Source: Aequorivita capsosiphonis DSM 23843 (lineage in GTDB: Bacteria; Bacteroidota; Bacteroidia; Flavobacteriales; Flavobacteriaceae). From it: 64,000 bases of DNA. A model generated the notes under the pieces. That model was not told where the DNA came from. It saw only the letters and a program-made list of their open reading frames with translations, and did not search any database. Shown here in pieces: positions 56,550 through 64,000 of this stretch. Position 1 is the stretch's first letter. Each line of letters opens with the position of its first letter. The stretch lies in contig NZ_AUBG01000007.1 in assembly GCF_000429125.1 (NCBI RefSeq), positions 186,001 to 250,000 of the forward strand. The letters run 5' to 3'. The position numbers and the translations under genes are program-made.

Positions 56550-57413
56550 TCAAACCTGTATAAGTAATCTTCCAGCAGAGGCGCCTAGAGCTGCGGGAAA
56601 TGCTAAGACTATTGTTTCTGCAATCATTCCATAAAGGGACAATCCACCAAAACGTCCAAAAAACCATAGCATAAATGCTGAGGAAGAAAGAGCGATGGCA
56701 TACATTATTACTGTTCCTAAAACTGCATCCCAATGATTCTGGGGCTGCAGTACAAGACTTTTAGCTCCTTTAAAATTTAGGTAGTATAACACGGCTCCCC
56801 CTATACCAATAGAAAGGAGCGAAATAATAAAGAGCTTATAAACATTGGCTTCCACGGCAATTACCATGACCTCGTCAGTAGGTGCTACGTTGGATGCTAT
56901 AAGGATGGCGCCACAAAGAGCAATTCCTATTGAACGCACTAAATGCGGATTCCTGGTATTGTTTTTTGACTCTTCTTCATTGGTGTCTTTTTCTTTGGTA
57001 TCGTTGTTGTCACCGCCCAATTGTGATTTTCCTACCGAGATACCTATGGCCATCGTTATAGCTTCTACCACTATCTTGCCGCTTATTTCATTAAGCGACA
57101 TATTTGGTGCAATCCTACCGGTAATCCACAAAATAAATATCGTGAGCAAGATGCCCATTCCCAATTCTTCGGCAGATTCCATAAAACCTTCCCAAATGGA
57201 ATGCTCTCTTCTGATTCCCACGTAATGATTATACACCATCAAAAGCGAAAATCCTACAATAAAATAAATGATTAATTGAAGTGGATTGGCAATGAAACCG
57301 GCCCACCAAAGCTCCATAGTATAAAGCATTGGCAAACTGAAGAGTAGTCCACCGGTTATTCCGCGACCATATTCCTTCAGAGATTCATCAATAGGTTTTT
57401 TAGTTGTGGTCAT
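56550..57413 (-). CDS. TIGR02587-like integral membrane protein
   Basis: 287 residues from ATG at 57411-57413 with about eight membrane helices. The N-terminal part is GITGGLLFSLPMLYTMELWW then AGFIANPLQLIIYFIVGFSL, followed by a charged loop (DNNDTKEKDTNEEESKNN) and helices to MIAETIVLAFPAALGASAGR. The pattern matches the TIGR02587 family, which is always found with TIGR02588 and has no known activity. In this window it precedes a DUF6265 lipoprotein (divergent), with the SulP transporter beyond it. Codon use does not stand out. Confidence 0.75.
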   Translation of the reverse strand: MTTTKKPIDESLKEYGRGITGGLLFSLPMLYTMELWWAGFIANPLQLIIYFIVGFSLLMVYNHYVGIRREHSIWEGFMESAEELGMGILLTIFILWITGRIAPNMSLNEISGKIVVEAITMAIGISVGKSQLGGDNNDTKEKDTNEEESKNNTRNPHLVRSIGIALCGAILIASNVAPTDEVMVIAVEANVYKLFIISLLSIGIGGAVLYYLNFKGAKSLVLQPQNHWDAVLGTVIMYAIALSSSAFMLWFFGRFGGLSLYGMIAETIVLAFPAALGASAGRLLIQV

Positions 57414-57526
57414 TTTAAAAAGAAAATACATTTAAAGGTAATCAAAATCGATTTTTATACTTCTATTTATTGAGGATAAAATTAAGGATTCTGATTACGA
57501 AAGTTTAAATGAAAGTAAAGAAAGCT

Positions 57527-57534
57527 TAGCTTTG
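57527..57534 (+). promoter_or_regulatory. Promoter -7 box TAGCTTTG for the DUF6265 gene
   Basis: TAnnTTTG on the plus strand, 39 bp before the ATG at 57574. No -33 TTG at normal spacing. Confidence 0.5.
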
Positions 57535-57573
57535 TATACTGTAGATTATTTTTCTAACATTTAAATGACTTTT

Positions 57574-58083
57574 ATGAAAAAGTATATTCTCCTCATTTTA
57601 CTTCCGATATTGATTTATTCCTGTAAAAACAATTCTGACAATGAAAGCGCTGAACGTTTTGTTTCCAATAAAAAATATGAAAAAATAGGGCAGTTAGAAT
57701 GGCTTCTGGGAACGTGGACTAATGAATCTGGTGAGGAATTTTCACAAGAAACTTGGTCAAAGGAGAATGACAGCACATTTACGGCCTTTAGTTTCACTCA
57801 AGTAGATGGTGAAACTGTTTTTGCCGAAACCATGGCGCTGGAACAGAAAGGGGAACGATTGCTATTGACCGTTGCTACAGCTAACGAAAAAGGAGCGTCT
57901 CCTGTTGCATTTAGACTTATTCCTTCCGAAGAAAAACAGTTTACATTTGAAAATAAGAGCCATGATTTTCCAGAACGTATAACATATACAAATCCGGCAA
58001 AAGATTCGCTACATGCTTGGATTGAAGGCACCGTAAATGACCAAGATAAAAAAGTTGATTTCAGCTTTTCGAGAAAAAATTAA
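57574..58083 (+). CDS. DUF6265 family lipoprotein
   Basis: 169 residues from ATG at 57574 (an ATG at 57565 adds three). The lipoprotein signal YILLILLPILIYSC has lipobox IYSC. The mature part has the hallmark LEWLLGTWTNESGEEFSQET, then ENDSTFTAFSFTQVDGETVF and FENKSHDFPERITYTNPAKD, a lipocalin-like beta barrel as proposed for DUF6265. Function unknown. It converges with the SulP gene, with only 3 bp between the stops. Confidence 0.83.
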   Translation: MKKYILLILLPILIYSCKNNSDNESAERFVSNKKYEKIGQLEWLLGTWTNESGEEFSQETWSKENDSTFTAFSFTQVDGETVFAETMALEQKGERLLLTVATANEKGASPVAFRLIPSEEKQFTFENKSHDFPERITYTNPAKDSLHAWIEGTVNDQDKKVDFSFSRKN

Positions 58084-58086
58084 ATG

Positions 58087-59706
58087 CTACAATACTTCGG
58101 AATCTAAAGTGTCAGTAACCACATAATACCGCGGATCTTCGATGGAATCTTCAATTATGGTTTCAAATTCAGGATTCCATTTTAGCAAGAGCTCTTTACA
58201 ATCTGGGCTGAGGTGGGTCAATTTAATTTGTTTTCCGCTATCTAAATATTTATTTGCAATATTTCGAACCGCTTCTACCCCGGAATGATCCGATATTTTA
58301 GATTCTATAAAATCAATTTCAATGCAATCTGGATCCGTTGAAACGTCAAACTTACTATTGAAAGCAGTAGTTGAACCAAAAAACAAGGGTCCCCAGATTT
58401 CGTAAATTTTCGTACCGTCTTCTTTAAGTCTTTTTCGTGCACGGATTCGTGTAGCGCTTTTCCAGGCAAATACAAGCGCGCTCATAATAACCCCTACCAA
58501 GACTGCGATTGCGAGATCCTGCCAAACAGTTACTGCTGAAACGGTTATTAAAACTATGGCATCTGCCAATGGTATTTTATGTAAAATCCTAAAACTGCTC
58601 CAAGCGAAGGTTCCTATCACCACCATAAACATTACTCCAACCAATGCGGCAATAGGTATTTGTTCAATTAACGGAGCTCCAAAAAGCACAAAACATAATA
58701 GCGCAATTGCTGCCGTGGCACCGGAAAGTCTTCCACGTCCACCAGAACTAACGTTAATAATGGATTGCCCAATCATAGCGCAACCACCCATACCTCCAAA
58801 GAGCCCGTTTAGCATATTAGCACCTCCCTGTGCAACACATTCGCGATTACCGCTACCGCGAGTTTCGGTCATTTCATCTATTAAATTCAAGGTCATTAAA
58901 GATTCAATCAAGCCAACAGCAGCTAACAAAAATGCGGTTGAAATTATCAGATCCCAATGCCCGTTTAAGGTTTCAAGAAATCCAAAAATCTGTGTTTGGA
59001 AAACAGGTAAGGAGCCTTTAAGGCCACTACCTCCTCCGTCGCGAATAAAAGAACCAACGGTGCTCACATCAATTCCTCCAAAAATTGTAATGCATGCCAC
59101 CACGATGATAGCTATTAATGCGGCGGGAAGTTTTTTGGTGAGCTTAGGTAGGCCGAACATAATACCCATTGTTATCCCAACCAGAGCGAGCATTATCCAT
59201 AAGTCCGTCCCTGTAAGCCATTGCGGCACAGTACCACGACTTTCCTTAAAAAGGCCTAATTGCGAAAGAAAAATAATAATGGCAAGACCGTTTACAAAAC
59301 CCATCATAACGGGATGGGGGATTAGGCGTACAAATTTCCCTAACTTAAAGACTCCTGCTGAAATTTGGATTGCTCCAACAAACAAAAGCGTGATAAAGAG
59401 CCATTGCAGTCCTAGATAATCAACGGGTTCTGCCAGGGTCAACCCCACTTCATTCCCTTTTTGGATTAAATGGACCATAACAACTGCCATCGCCCCGGTA
59501 GCACCTGAAATCATTCCCGGTCTTCCACCAAAAATTGCTGTTACAAGGCCCATTATAAACGCACCATAGAGTCCAACAAGTGGATCAATGCCCGCCACAA
59601 ATGAAAAGGCAACAGCTTCTGGCACCAACGCCAAAGCAACGGTAAGTCCAGAAAGTATATCGTTTTTAGGATTTTGAGTAAAGGATAATAGATATTTTGC
59701 TAGCAT
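58087..59706 (-). CDS. SulP family inorganic anion transporter
   Basis: 539 residues: about twelve membrane helices and a C-terminal STAS domain (residues about 435-539). Motifs are DILSGLTVALALVPEAVAFS near the start, GLYGAFIMGLVTAIFGGRPG, then the second half GSGNRECVAQGGANMLNGLF. In the STAS domain SDHSGVEAVRNIANKYLDSG resembles the conserved D-S/H-G switch. SulP proteins carry sulfate, bicarbonate or related anions; the subgroup is not clear. A TATCTTTG promoter box lies upstream. A decayed fragment of residues 360-430 lies at 62193-62403. Confidence 0.93.
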   Translation of the reverse strand: MLAKYLLSFTQNPKNDILSGLTVALALVPEAVAFSFVAGIDPLVGLYGAFIMGLVTAIFGGRPGMISGATGAMAVVMVHLIQKGNEVGLTLAEPVDYLGLQWLFITLLFVGAIQISAGVFKLGKFVRLIPHPVMMGFVNGLAIIIFLSQLGLFKESRGTVPQWLTGTDLWIMLALVGITMGIMFGLPKLTKKLPAALIAIIVVACITIFGGIDVSTVGSFIRDGGGSGLKGSLPVFQTQIFGFLETLNGHWDLIISTAFLLAAVGLIESLMTLNLIDEMTETRGSGNRECVAQGGANMLNGLFGGMGGCAMIGQSIINVSSGGRGRLSGATAAIALLCFVLFGAPLIEQIPIAALVGVMFMVVIGTFAWSSFRILHKIPLADAIVLITVSAVTVWQDLAIAVLVGVIMSALVFAWKSATRIRARKRLKEDGTKIYEIWGPLFFGSTTAFNSKFDVSTDPDCIEIDFIESKISDHSGVEAVRNIANKYLDSGKQIKLTHLSPDCKELLLKWNPEFETIIEDSIEDPRYYVVTDTLDSEVL

Positions 59707-59725
59707 TCTGTTTTTTAAAGGGCGG

Positions 59726-59733
59726 CAAAGATA
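59726..59733 (-). promoter_or_regulatory. Promoter -7 box TATCTTTG for the SulP gene
   Basis: Exact TAnnTTTG on the minus strand, 19 bp before the ATG. Confidence 0.6.
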
Positions 59734-59861
59734 GGGTTTTCATACCATTTGGAAAGCTATAATGGAAGTTTTGGGGATTTCAATTGAATGATCAATACTT
59801 ACTTTAAGATGTTGCGTCCTTATTTTATAAATCCTTGAACAATCTTTTTAAGAACAAAACA

Positions 59862-59881
59862 AGCTGTCCAGAAAGACAGCT
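59862..59881 (-). terminator. Terminator after the propeller gene
   Basis: AGCTGTC and GACAGCT are exact 7-bp arms around a 6-nt loop, with TTGTTTTG following on the minus strand; T7 follows on the plus strand. Confidence 0.72.
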
Positions 59882-59912
59882 CGTTTTTTTGAGGTTCCTA
59901 ATTTTTTCAAAA

Positions 59913-61802
59913 TTACCCAATGGGCGGGTTGATTATGGATTCCCTGCCAAATAGTACATAATACGGATCGAACCTGTGTCCTGCAGTGGTGGTGGCATCT
60001 TGCAGTATTACGTAACCAAACCCGGCAAACAGACGAGGGTCTGAGCCTGCCTGCCTTGCGGAAACATAATCTCCCCATCGGGTGTGGGTCCATGTACTTC
60101 CATCGCGGTACCAAACCACATAATCGCCAATAATGCCGACCGCACTGTTGGCGTTCAAACTGCCGCCGCCACCCCAACCGAGGGCAATGCCCACTTCGTT
60201 ATTTGTATTGGTAGCCAAACATGGATAGCCAAAGGCAAAATCAGGGTTCCAAATTTGCATTTGTTCCACCATGTTATAGGAGCCTATTTCAATTTTAACT
60301 AATTGTACATGCGGATGGGGGAAGCTGAAGCCTCCAAACCCACCGTCTCCGCTACTTGCCATCCAGGACATCCAGATTTCGTTTTGTTTTCGCGTGATCC
60401 CGATTATGGCATTGTTCGGAAATACTTTTGCAAACCAATTGTTCCCATTGGGCCCATTCGATACACGTGTTTGGTTTGGCCAGTTATTCACATCCACACT
60501 TCGCCAAAAATAGGTGTTGGAGTTTTCTTTCCAGCTAAAAACACGGATGGTGCTGTTATCTATGTGGCCGCCCCAGAATACTTCATCTCCGGTATTTTGG
60601 GAAACGTTGCTTCCCCACGCCAAAGCCGAATCGCCTGGGTTTGTGTACCAAAAATTAATGGTGGCGGAGTCCCGGATTTCATCCAAGGGAATTCGAACTA
60701 CCACCAAGCCGTTGTCTGCCGTACTGTCCGGCACAGAGTCCAATACATCAAAACTTAAGTATAACGAATTATTGCCAACCGACAAACTTGGATAATCCAT
60801 CCAGTCCGTACCCAGATTGAAACTGGCCGAAGTAAGGTCCCAATACGTCCATGCAGTACAATTGCTGTCAATGATATCCTGTGGGCTTGCAGATGCCAAT
60901 CTATAGGCATTATTCCCGCTGGTCGTCGAACTGTATTGCAAAAGCCAAATAAAGCGGTCGATACTTGGGACATATTGAATTACTTGGTCGCAACAAAATC
61001 CGCCAGCCAAGGTATTGGGAAAAATGGTGGTGGGATTGAGGGTCGTAAAAGTTTGCCCACCATCGGTGGAATATTGCACATACCAGTTTCCGGACAGCAT
61101 TATCACGGGCATCTCCCCATTGTTATTTCTTCCGCTTTGCGCCCCACTTATATCTGCGGCGTTCGCACTTGCTGGCGATACGGTATTGTTAAAAGTATAC
61201 GTGCCAAAAATCACGGGATCCGGAGCTCCGTCTGCGGCTCCCATTACTTGGGGCTTGGATCCCAAACTCTCTGAGATAAGACCTTTGAATGGGCCTCTTG
61301 GCACTTCCAATCCCGGTCTATTATTGGGCGGGCGAGAGGGATTGTCCACTTTTACAATTGGGCCATAGGGGGCATCTTTTACTTTTTTCGGAATAGCTTT
61401 GCCTTCAAAACCCTCGTGGGAACCTGAATCGTCTTTTGTGGATTTAATGCAGGGCTTGTATTTACAGATAATCCTGTCTTTATCTTTTTCAGAAGGACAG
61501 CATTTTTCCAATTGCTTTTTAATATCTTCCAGTTCACCAATCCTTGCAACGGCGTCTGGCTTTTGGTATTTATAAATTTCCAGGAGTGTGGAGATTTCTT
61601 TGAGTAATTTCTTTTGAATCGTCGTTTGCCAATGGAGCTCATTTACAGACTGGCACGTTTGTTTTGAGATCTTCTCCAATTGACAAGTTATGGTTTCAAA
61701 ATAATTGATCATTGACCCCAAAAGTTGATTCTGGTACTTTGATTGTTCCAACATTTTTTTGAACAACTCAAAACTTTCGGATTTTTTTTCATTTTCTTCC
61801 AT
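59913..61802 (-). CDS. Coiled-coil plus beta-propeller protein of unknown function
   Basis: 629 residues from ATG at 61800-61802. Residues 1-150 are helical and charged (KKSESFELFKKMLEQSKYQN, NELHWQTTIQKKLLKEISTL), with a Cys cluster in QLEKCCPSEKDKDRIICK. A proline-rich linker (VDNPSRPPNNRPGLEVPRGP) leads to a beta-propeller of the BNR/sialidase-like type (NWYVQYSTDGGQTFTTLNPT, IDNSTIRVFSWKENSNTYFW, SWMASSGDGGFGGFSF). There is no signal peptide and no T9SS sorting domain, although such propellers are usually extracellular. The gene lies between a sulP remnant and sulP. Function unknown. The start at 61958 adds 52 residues of doubtful value. Confidence 0.78.
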   Translation of the reverse strand: MEENEKKSESFELFKKMLEQSKYQNQLLGSMINYFETITCQLEKISKQTCQSVNELHWQTTIQKKLLKEISTLLEIYKYQKPDAVARIGELEDIKKQLEKCCPSEKDKDRIICKYKPCIKSTKDDSGSHEGFEGKAIPKKVKDAPYGPIVKVDNPSRPPNNRPGLEVPRGPFKGLISESLGSKPQVMGAADGAPDPVIFGTYTFNNTVSPASANAADISGAQSGRNNNGEMPVIMLSGNWYVQYSTDGGQTFTTLNPTTIFPNTLAGGFCCDQVIQYVPSIDRFIWLLQYSSTTSGNNAYRLASASPQDIIDSNCTAWTYWDLTSASFNLGTDWMDYPSLSVGNNSLYLSFDVLDSVPDSTADNGLVVVRIPLDEIRDSATINFWYTNPGDSALAWGSNVSQNTGDEVFWGGHIDNSTIRVFSWKENSNTYFWRSVDVNNWPNQTRVSNGPNGNNWFAKVFPNNAIIGITRKQNEIWMSWMASSGDGGFGGFSFPHPHVQLVKIEIGSYNMVEQMQIWNPDFAFGYPCLATNTNNEVGIALGWGGGGSLNANSAVGIIGDYVVWYRDGSTWTHTRWGDYVSARQAGSDPRLFAGFGYVILQDATTTAGHRFDPYYVLFGRESIINPPIG

Positions 61803-61958
61803 GGTATTTGGTTTTAATGGATTCGTAAAAACTTTTCGCAAATTGGATTTATGGATCCATTTCCGAATTGAGGAGAGTGTAAGTCTTATAATTAAAAGAA
61901 ACCTGCAGTGATTGTCAAGCGGCTTATAATGGATATCCATTAGTCGTTCGCGGCACAA

Positions 61959-62192
61959 CTAAAAAGAAATGGATATTTTTTAATTGGGAAGAAATAGTTT
62001 CCCAAAAAAATGGGCTTTTAAATGTAGGGAAAATTCACAAATAAACCTATTAAAAACTGATTATTAACAGGTTGCGCAATCGTGATTAAGGAAATAGTTA
62101 AATTCTATAGCAAAATGAATTTCCTTATTTTGTCCATTTAATCCTCTATTTTTGAGTTTTGAGTGAAATTTCTTAGAGTTTTCTGAAACATA
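61959..62192. other. AT-rich gap upstream of the propeller gene
   Basis: Together with the leader from 61803, about 390 bp without a recognised gene or consensus promoter box. The sulP remnant starts at 62193. Confidence 0.45.
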
Positions 62193-62403
62193 TTCTTTAA
62201 TTCTTTTTCGCGAGCGGATTCGTGTAGCGCTTTTCTAGGCCAACACAAGAGCGCTTATAATAGCCGCTACCAAGAACGCGATTGCTAGATTATTCCAAAC
62301 AGTTGCTGTCCAAACAGTTTATCAAAACTATTGCATCTGCTAGAAGTAATTTATATAAAATTCTAAAACTGCTCCAAGCGATGTTCCCTTCACTACCATA
62401 AAC
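62193..62403 (-). pseudogene. Decayed fragment of a SulP transporter gene
   Basis: The 211 bp align without large gaps to 58420-58630 inside the intact SulP gene (residues about 360-430), with roughly four fifths of bases identical. Shared blocks include GGATTCGTGTAGCGCTTTTC and ATTCTAAAACTGCTCCAAGC versus ATCCTAAAACTGCTCCAAGC. Frameshifts and stops remove the coding potential. It ends 10 bp from the stop codon of the oxidoreductase at 62413. So the propeller gene sits between a sulP relic and intact sulP. Confidence 0.88.
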
Positions 62404-62412
62404 TCAGGAAGT

Positions 62413-64000
62413 TTATTGCCTTTGTTGTTCCTTGATTTCTTTAAAAAGCTTCCAAGAACCAAATTTGAGAATTGTGGTTGCACAGAGTAAACCTGAAAGC
62501 ATGGCTCCAGCAACACCAACTAAAGTAATGTCCTGCCCAGTTAAATACAATCCTTTTATTTGTGTCTTGGGACGTAGAAACGAAAGGGAGAATCTTTCGG
62601 GAGAATGCGCCAAACCATATATTTCACCACTTTTGTAATTCGTGAAATTTTCGGTAGAAAGTGGTGTTGAAACTTCGGAAGCAACCACACTTCCTTCAAT
62701 TTGAGGGAAAAATCGATATAGAACCTTTAGCATTTTAGCTTCAAAATCCTTTTTCAGATTTATATACTCATCTCCTCTTTTCATCCAATTGGTATTTTTA
62801 TAGGCTTCAAACCATTCCATATTTCCTATGGAAATTGCTTGTATAGTTGCAGTTCCAGGATTTTTGATTTCCCATTCTGGATCTTTAGCGGAAGGGAAGG
62901 AGATATAAGCAAAATTCTCTGGAGCATTTTGAATGGTAGATTCTTCAAAAATCTTGTCGATATCATCGTGTTTGTAATACCAAAAATTATGCTTCGGAAG
63001 ATTTAAAGCTTCACTGGATTTGTTCAAGCCGAGATATAAACAAATATGCGCACTTGCGGGTTTTACATTTTTTAAATTGAATTTACAACCCTTCCTATCT
63101 GCTTCTGAAAGTAACTGATTAAAAGTATTGTTTACGCCTACATTGCTGATCACACTTTTGCAGGGAATGAATTTTTCGCCAATTTGAATTCCTTGAACCT
63201 GGTTGTTTTTAGTTATAATCTCAGTTACATCTGCATTGATGTAAATTTTACCGCCGTGCGCCGTAAAAACTTCAAGGGTTTTTTTACAAATCTGATCAGC
63301 CCCGCCAACAGGATAATAACCGCCTTCCAAAAAATGACCAATTACCATAGCGTGAGCGACGAAACTGCTGTTTTTTGGAGATAGTCCATAATTACCACAT
63401 TGTGAGCAGAGCACAGCAATTAATCTTTTGTTACCGGTTATTTTGCTTAAAACCTCCCAAGTAGTTTTATTTGAAAATTTTGAATATCTATTTCTGAAAA
63501 ACCATCCAGCAATCTTACTTAACCACGGCTCAAATGTTTTTTCAAAAAAGAAAGCACTGCCGCGTTTATTTGCTTTTTCTATAAGTTGTAAATACGTGTC
63601 GATTGCTTTTTCTTCCATTGGAAAATAGCCTGTTAACTGTTTTCTGAAGTTTTCCTTACCTGCTTTAAAGATATATTCCGAACCGTCAATATTTGCAACG
63701 TCGTAAACATCTCCCATAGATTCCCACGCTAAGTTTCCATCGGTTAAAAAGTCGAAAAAACCACGGAGTGAGGAATCTTCACCCATATTGCCCACGTAGT
63801 GTACGCCAACATCCCACTGAAAACCATCTTTGCGTTTAAAACTATGTGTAAAACCACCTGGAACGTAATGACGTTCGAAAATTGCAACCTTCTTTCCAGC
63901 TTTCGCCAGCCAAGTAGCAACTGTAAGTCCGCCCATGCCGCTACCAACAATAATATGATCCAAACTAGAAAAGTCGAAATTGGGTTTGTAAGCTTGGTAA
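62413..64000 (-). CDS. FAD-dependent phytoene-desaturase/carotenoid-isomerase-like oxidoreductase, N-terminus cut
   Basis: At least 528 codons. The frame stays open to the window end (reading YQAYKPNFDFSSLDHIIVG into the protein), so the start lies outside. The FAD-binding motif DHIIVGSGMGGLTVATWLAK is at the start, followed by VAIFERHYVPGGFTHSF, and the C-terminal FAD motif LYLTGQDITLVGVAGAMLSG is near the end. This pattern fits the CrtI/retinol saturase/carotenoid isomerase superfamily. Members act on polyunsaturated lipids or carotenoids; the exact reaction cannot be stated. The gene overlaps nothing and is next to a sulP remnant. Confidence 0.88.
   Translation of the reverse strand, partial: YQAYKPNFDFSSLDHIIVGSGMGGLTVATWLAKAGKKVAIFERHYVPGGFTHSFKRKDGFQWDVGVHYVGNMGEDSSLRGFFDFLTDGNLAWESMGDVYDVANIDGSEYIFKAGKENFRKQLTGYFPMEEKAIDTYLQLIEKANKRGSAFFFEKTFEPWLSKIAGWFFRNRYSKFSNKTTWEVLSKITGNKRLIAVLCSQCGNYGLSPKNSSFVAHAMVIGHFLEGGYYPVGGADQICKKTLEVFTAHGGKIYINADVTEIITKNNQVQGIQIGEKFIPCKSVISNVGVNNTFNQLLSEADRKGCKFNLKNVKPASAHICLYLGLNKSSEALNLPKHNFWYYKHDDIDKIFEESTIQNAPENFAYISFPSAKDPEWEIKNPGTATIQAISIGNMEWFEAYKNTNWMKRGDEYINLKKDFEAKMLKVLYRFFPQIEGSVVASEVSTPLSTENFTNYKSGEIYGLAHSPERFSLSFLRPKTQIKGLYLTGQDITLVGVAGAMLSGLLCATTILKFGSWKLFKEIKEQQRQ

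Noticed and set aside
56548-56733. N-terminal extension of the TIGR02588-like protein
   Set aside because: Lies within the coding region of the upstream gene in another frame; the ATG at 56547 gives the family-like start.
59848-60177. 109-codon frame within the propeller gene
   Set aside because: Same-strand, different-frame shadow; Trp/Arg/His-rich composition.

Overview
The window is a 64 kb piece of chromosome from a low-GC member of the Bacteroidota, most likely a marine-type Flavobacteriaceae. This rests on several Bacteroidota promoter -7 boxes (TAnnTTTG, some with a TTG about 18-20 bp upstream), type IX secretion system (T9SS) C-terminal sorting domains of type A and type B, a PorV/PorQ-family protein, the bacillithiol enzyme BshC, a cyclophilin-FKBP fusion, TPR-AraC membrane regulators and a LemA/DUF2207 pair. 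No rRNA, tRNA, CRISPR array, prophage or intact insertion sequence was seen. Genus-level placement is not possible from this sequence alone.

Layout. 1-1.5 kb: edge of a DUF2971 gene, gene remnants and a HigBA-like toxin-antitoxin pair. 1.6-6.5 kb: ABC exporter, MATE pump, a second toxin-antitoxin pair (UPF0175/PIN) and a PAP2 phosphatase. 6.5-9.5 kb: an envelope glycosylation operon (GT2, tandem LAB-N protein, ArnT-like GT39). 9.8-15.7 kb: sugar-nucleotide epimerase, MeaB, OsmC/Ohr, a four-helix stress protein and an ECF sigma/anti-sigma/DUF4097 operon. 15.8-23.6 kb: three tandem secreted HAF-repeat paralogues downstream of a TPR protein and a TPR-AraC regulator. 24-29 kb: an accessory island with a T9SS esterase and duplicated lipoproteins next to secA. 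29-43.5 kb: secA, DUF2795, cobalamin adenosyltransferase, DUF4105, PorV-like protein, PssA, BshC, M14 peptidase and a T9SS protein. 43.7-58 kb: lipoprotein, AlkB, LemA/DUF2207, a large type B T9SS protein, an ABC-2 transporter, FKBP-cyclophilin, SDR, thioredoxin-like protein, CsaA and a TIGR02587/TIGR02588-like pair. 58-64 kb: SulP transporter, a beta-propeller protein, a sulP remnant and a carotenoid-desaturase-like oxidoreductase cut by the window end.

The most interesting structure is in the accessory regions. (i) The secreted esterase at 26.3-29.0 kb has an 11-C homopolymer between its natural ATG and its signal peptide. In the present state the frame is broken, and one more C (or two fewer) would restore a complete signal peptide, so this looks like an on/off phase-variable T9SS effector. 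(ii) Three accessory cassettes lie between a full housekeeping-type gene and a decayed piece of that same gene: the TA module and the ABC-transporter 3' end, the esterase island and the secA 3' end, and the propeller gene and a sulP fragment. This suggests recurrent insertion or duplication. (iii) The intergenic space holds many short-period direct repeats (7-8 nt units), a composite palindrome and a REP-like GC-rich hairpin that has been captured as the C-terminus of two proteins.

Functionally, the PorV-like protein, SecA and at least six T9SS cargo genes or remnants point to a strong secretion theme. MeaB and the cobalamin adenosyltransferase together indicate a B12-dependent methylmalonyl-CoA mutase elsewhere in the genome. 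BshC, OsmC/Ohr and the thioredoxin-like protein fit bacillithiol-based redox defence.
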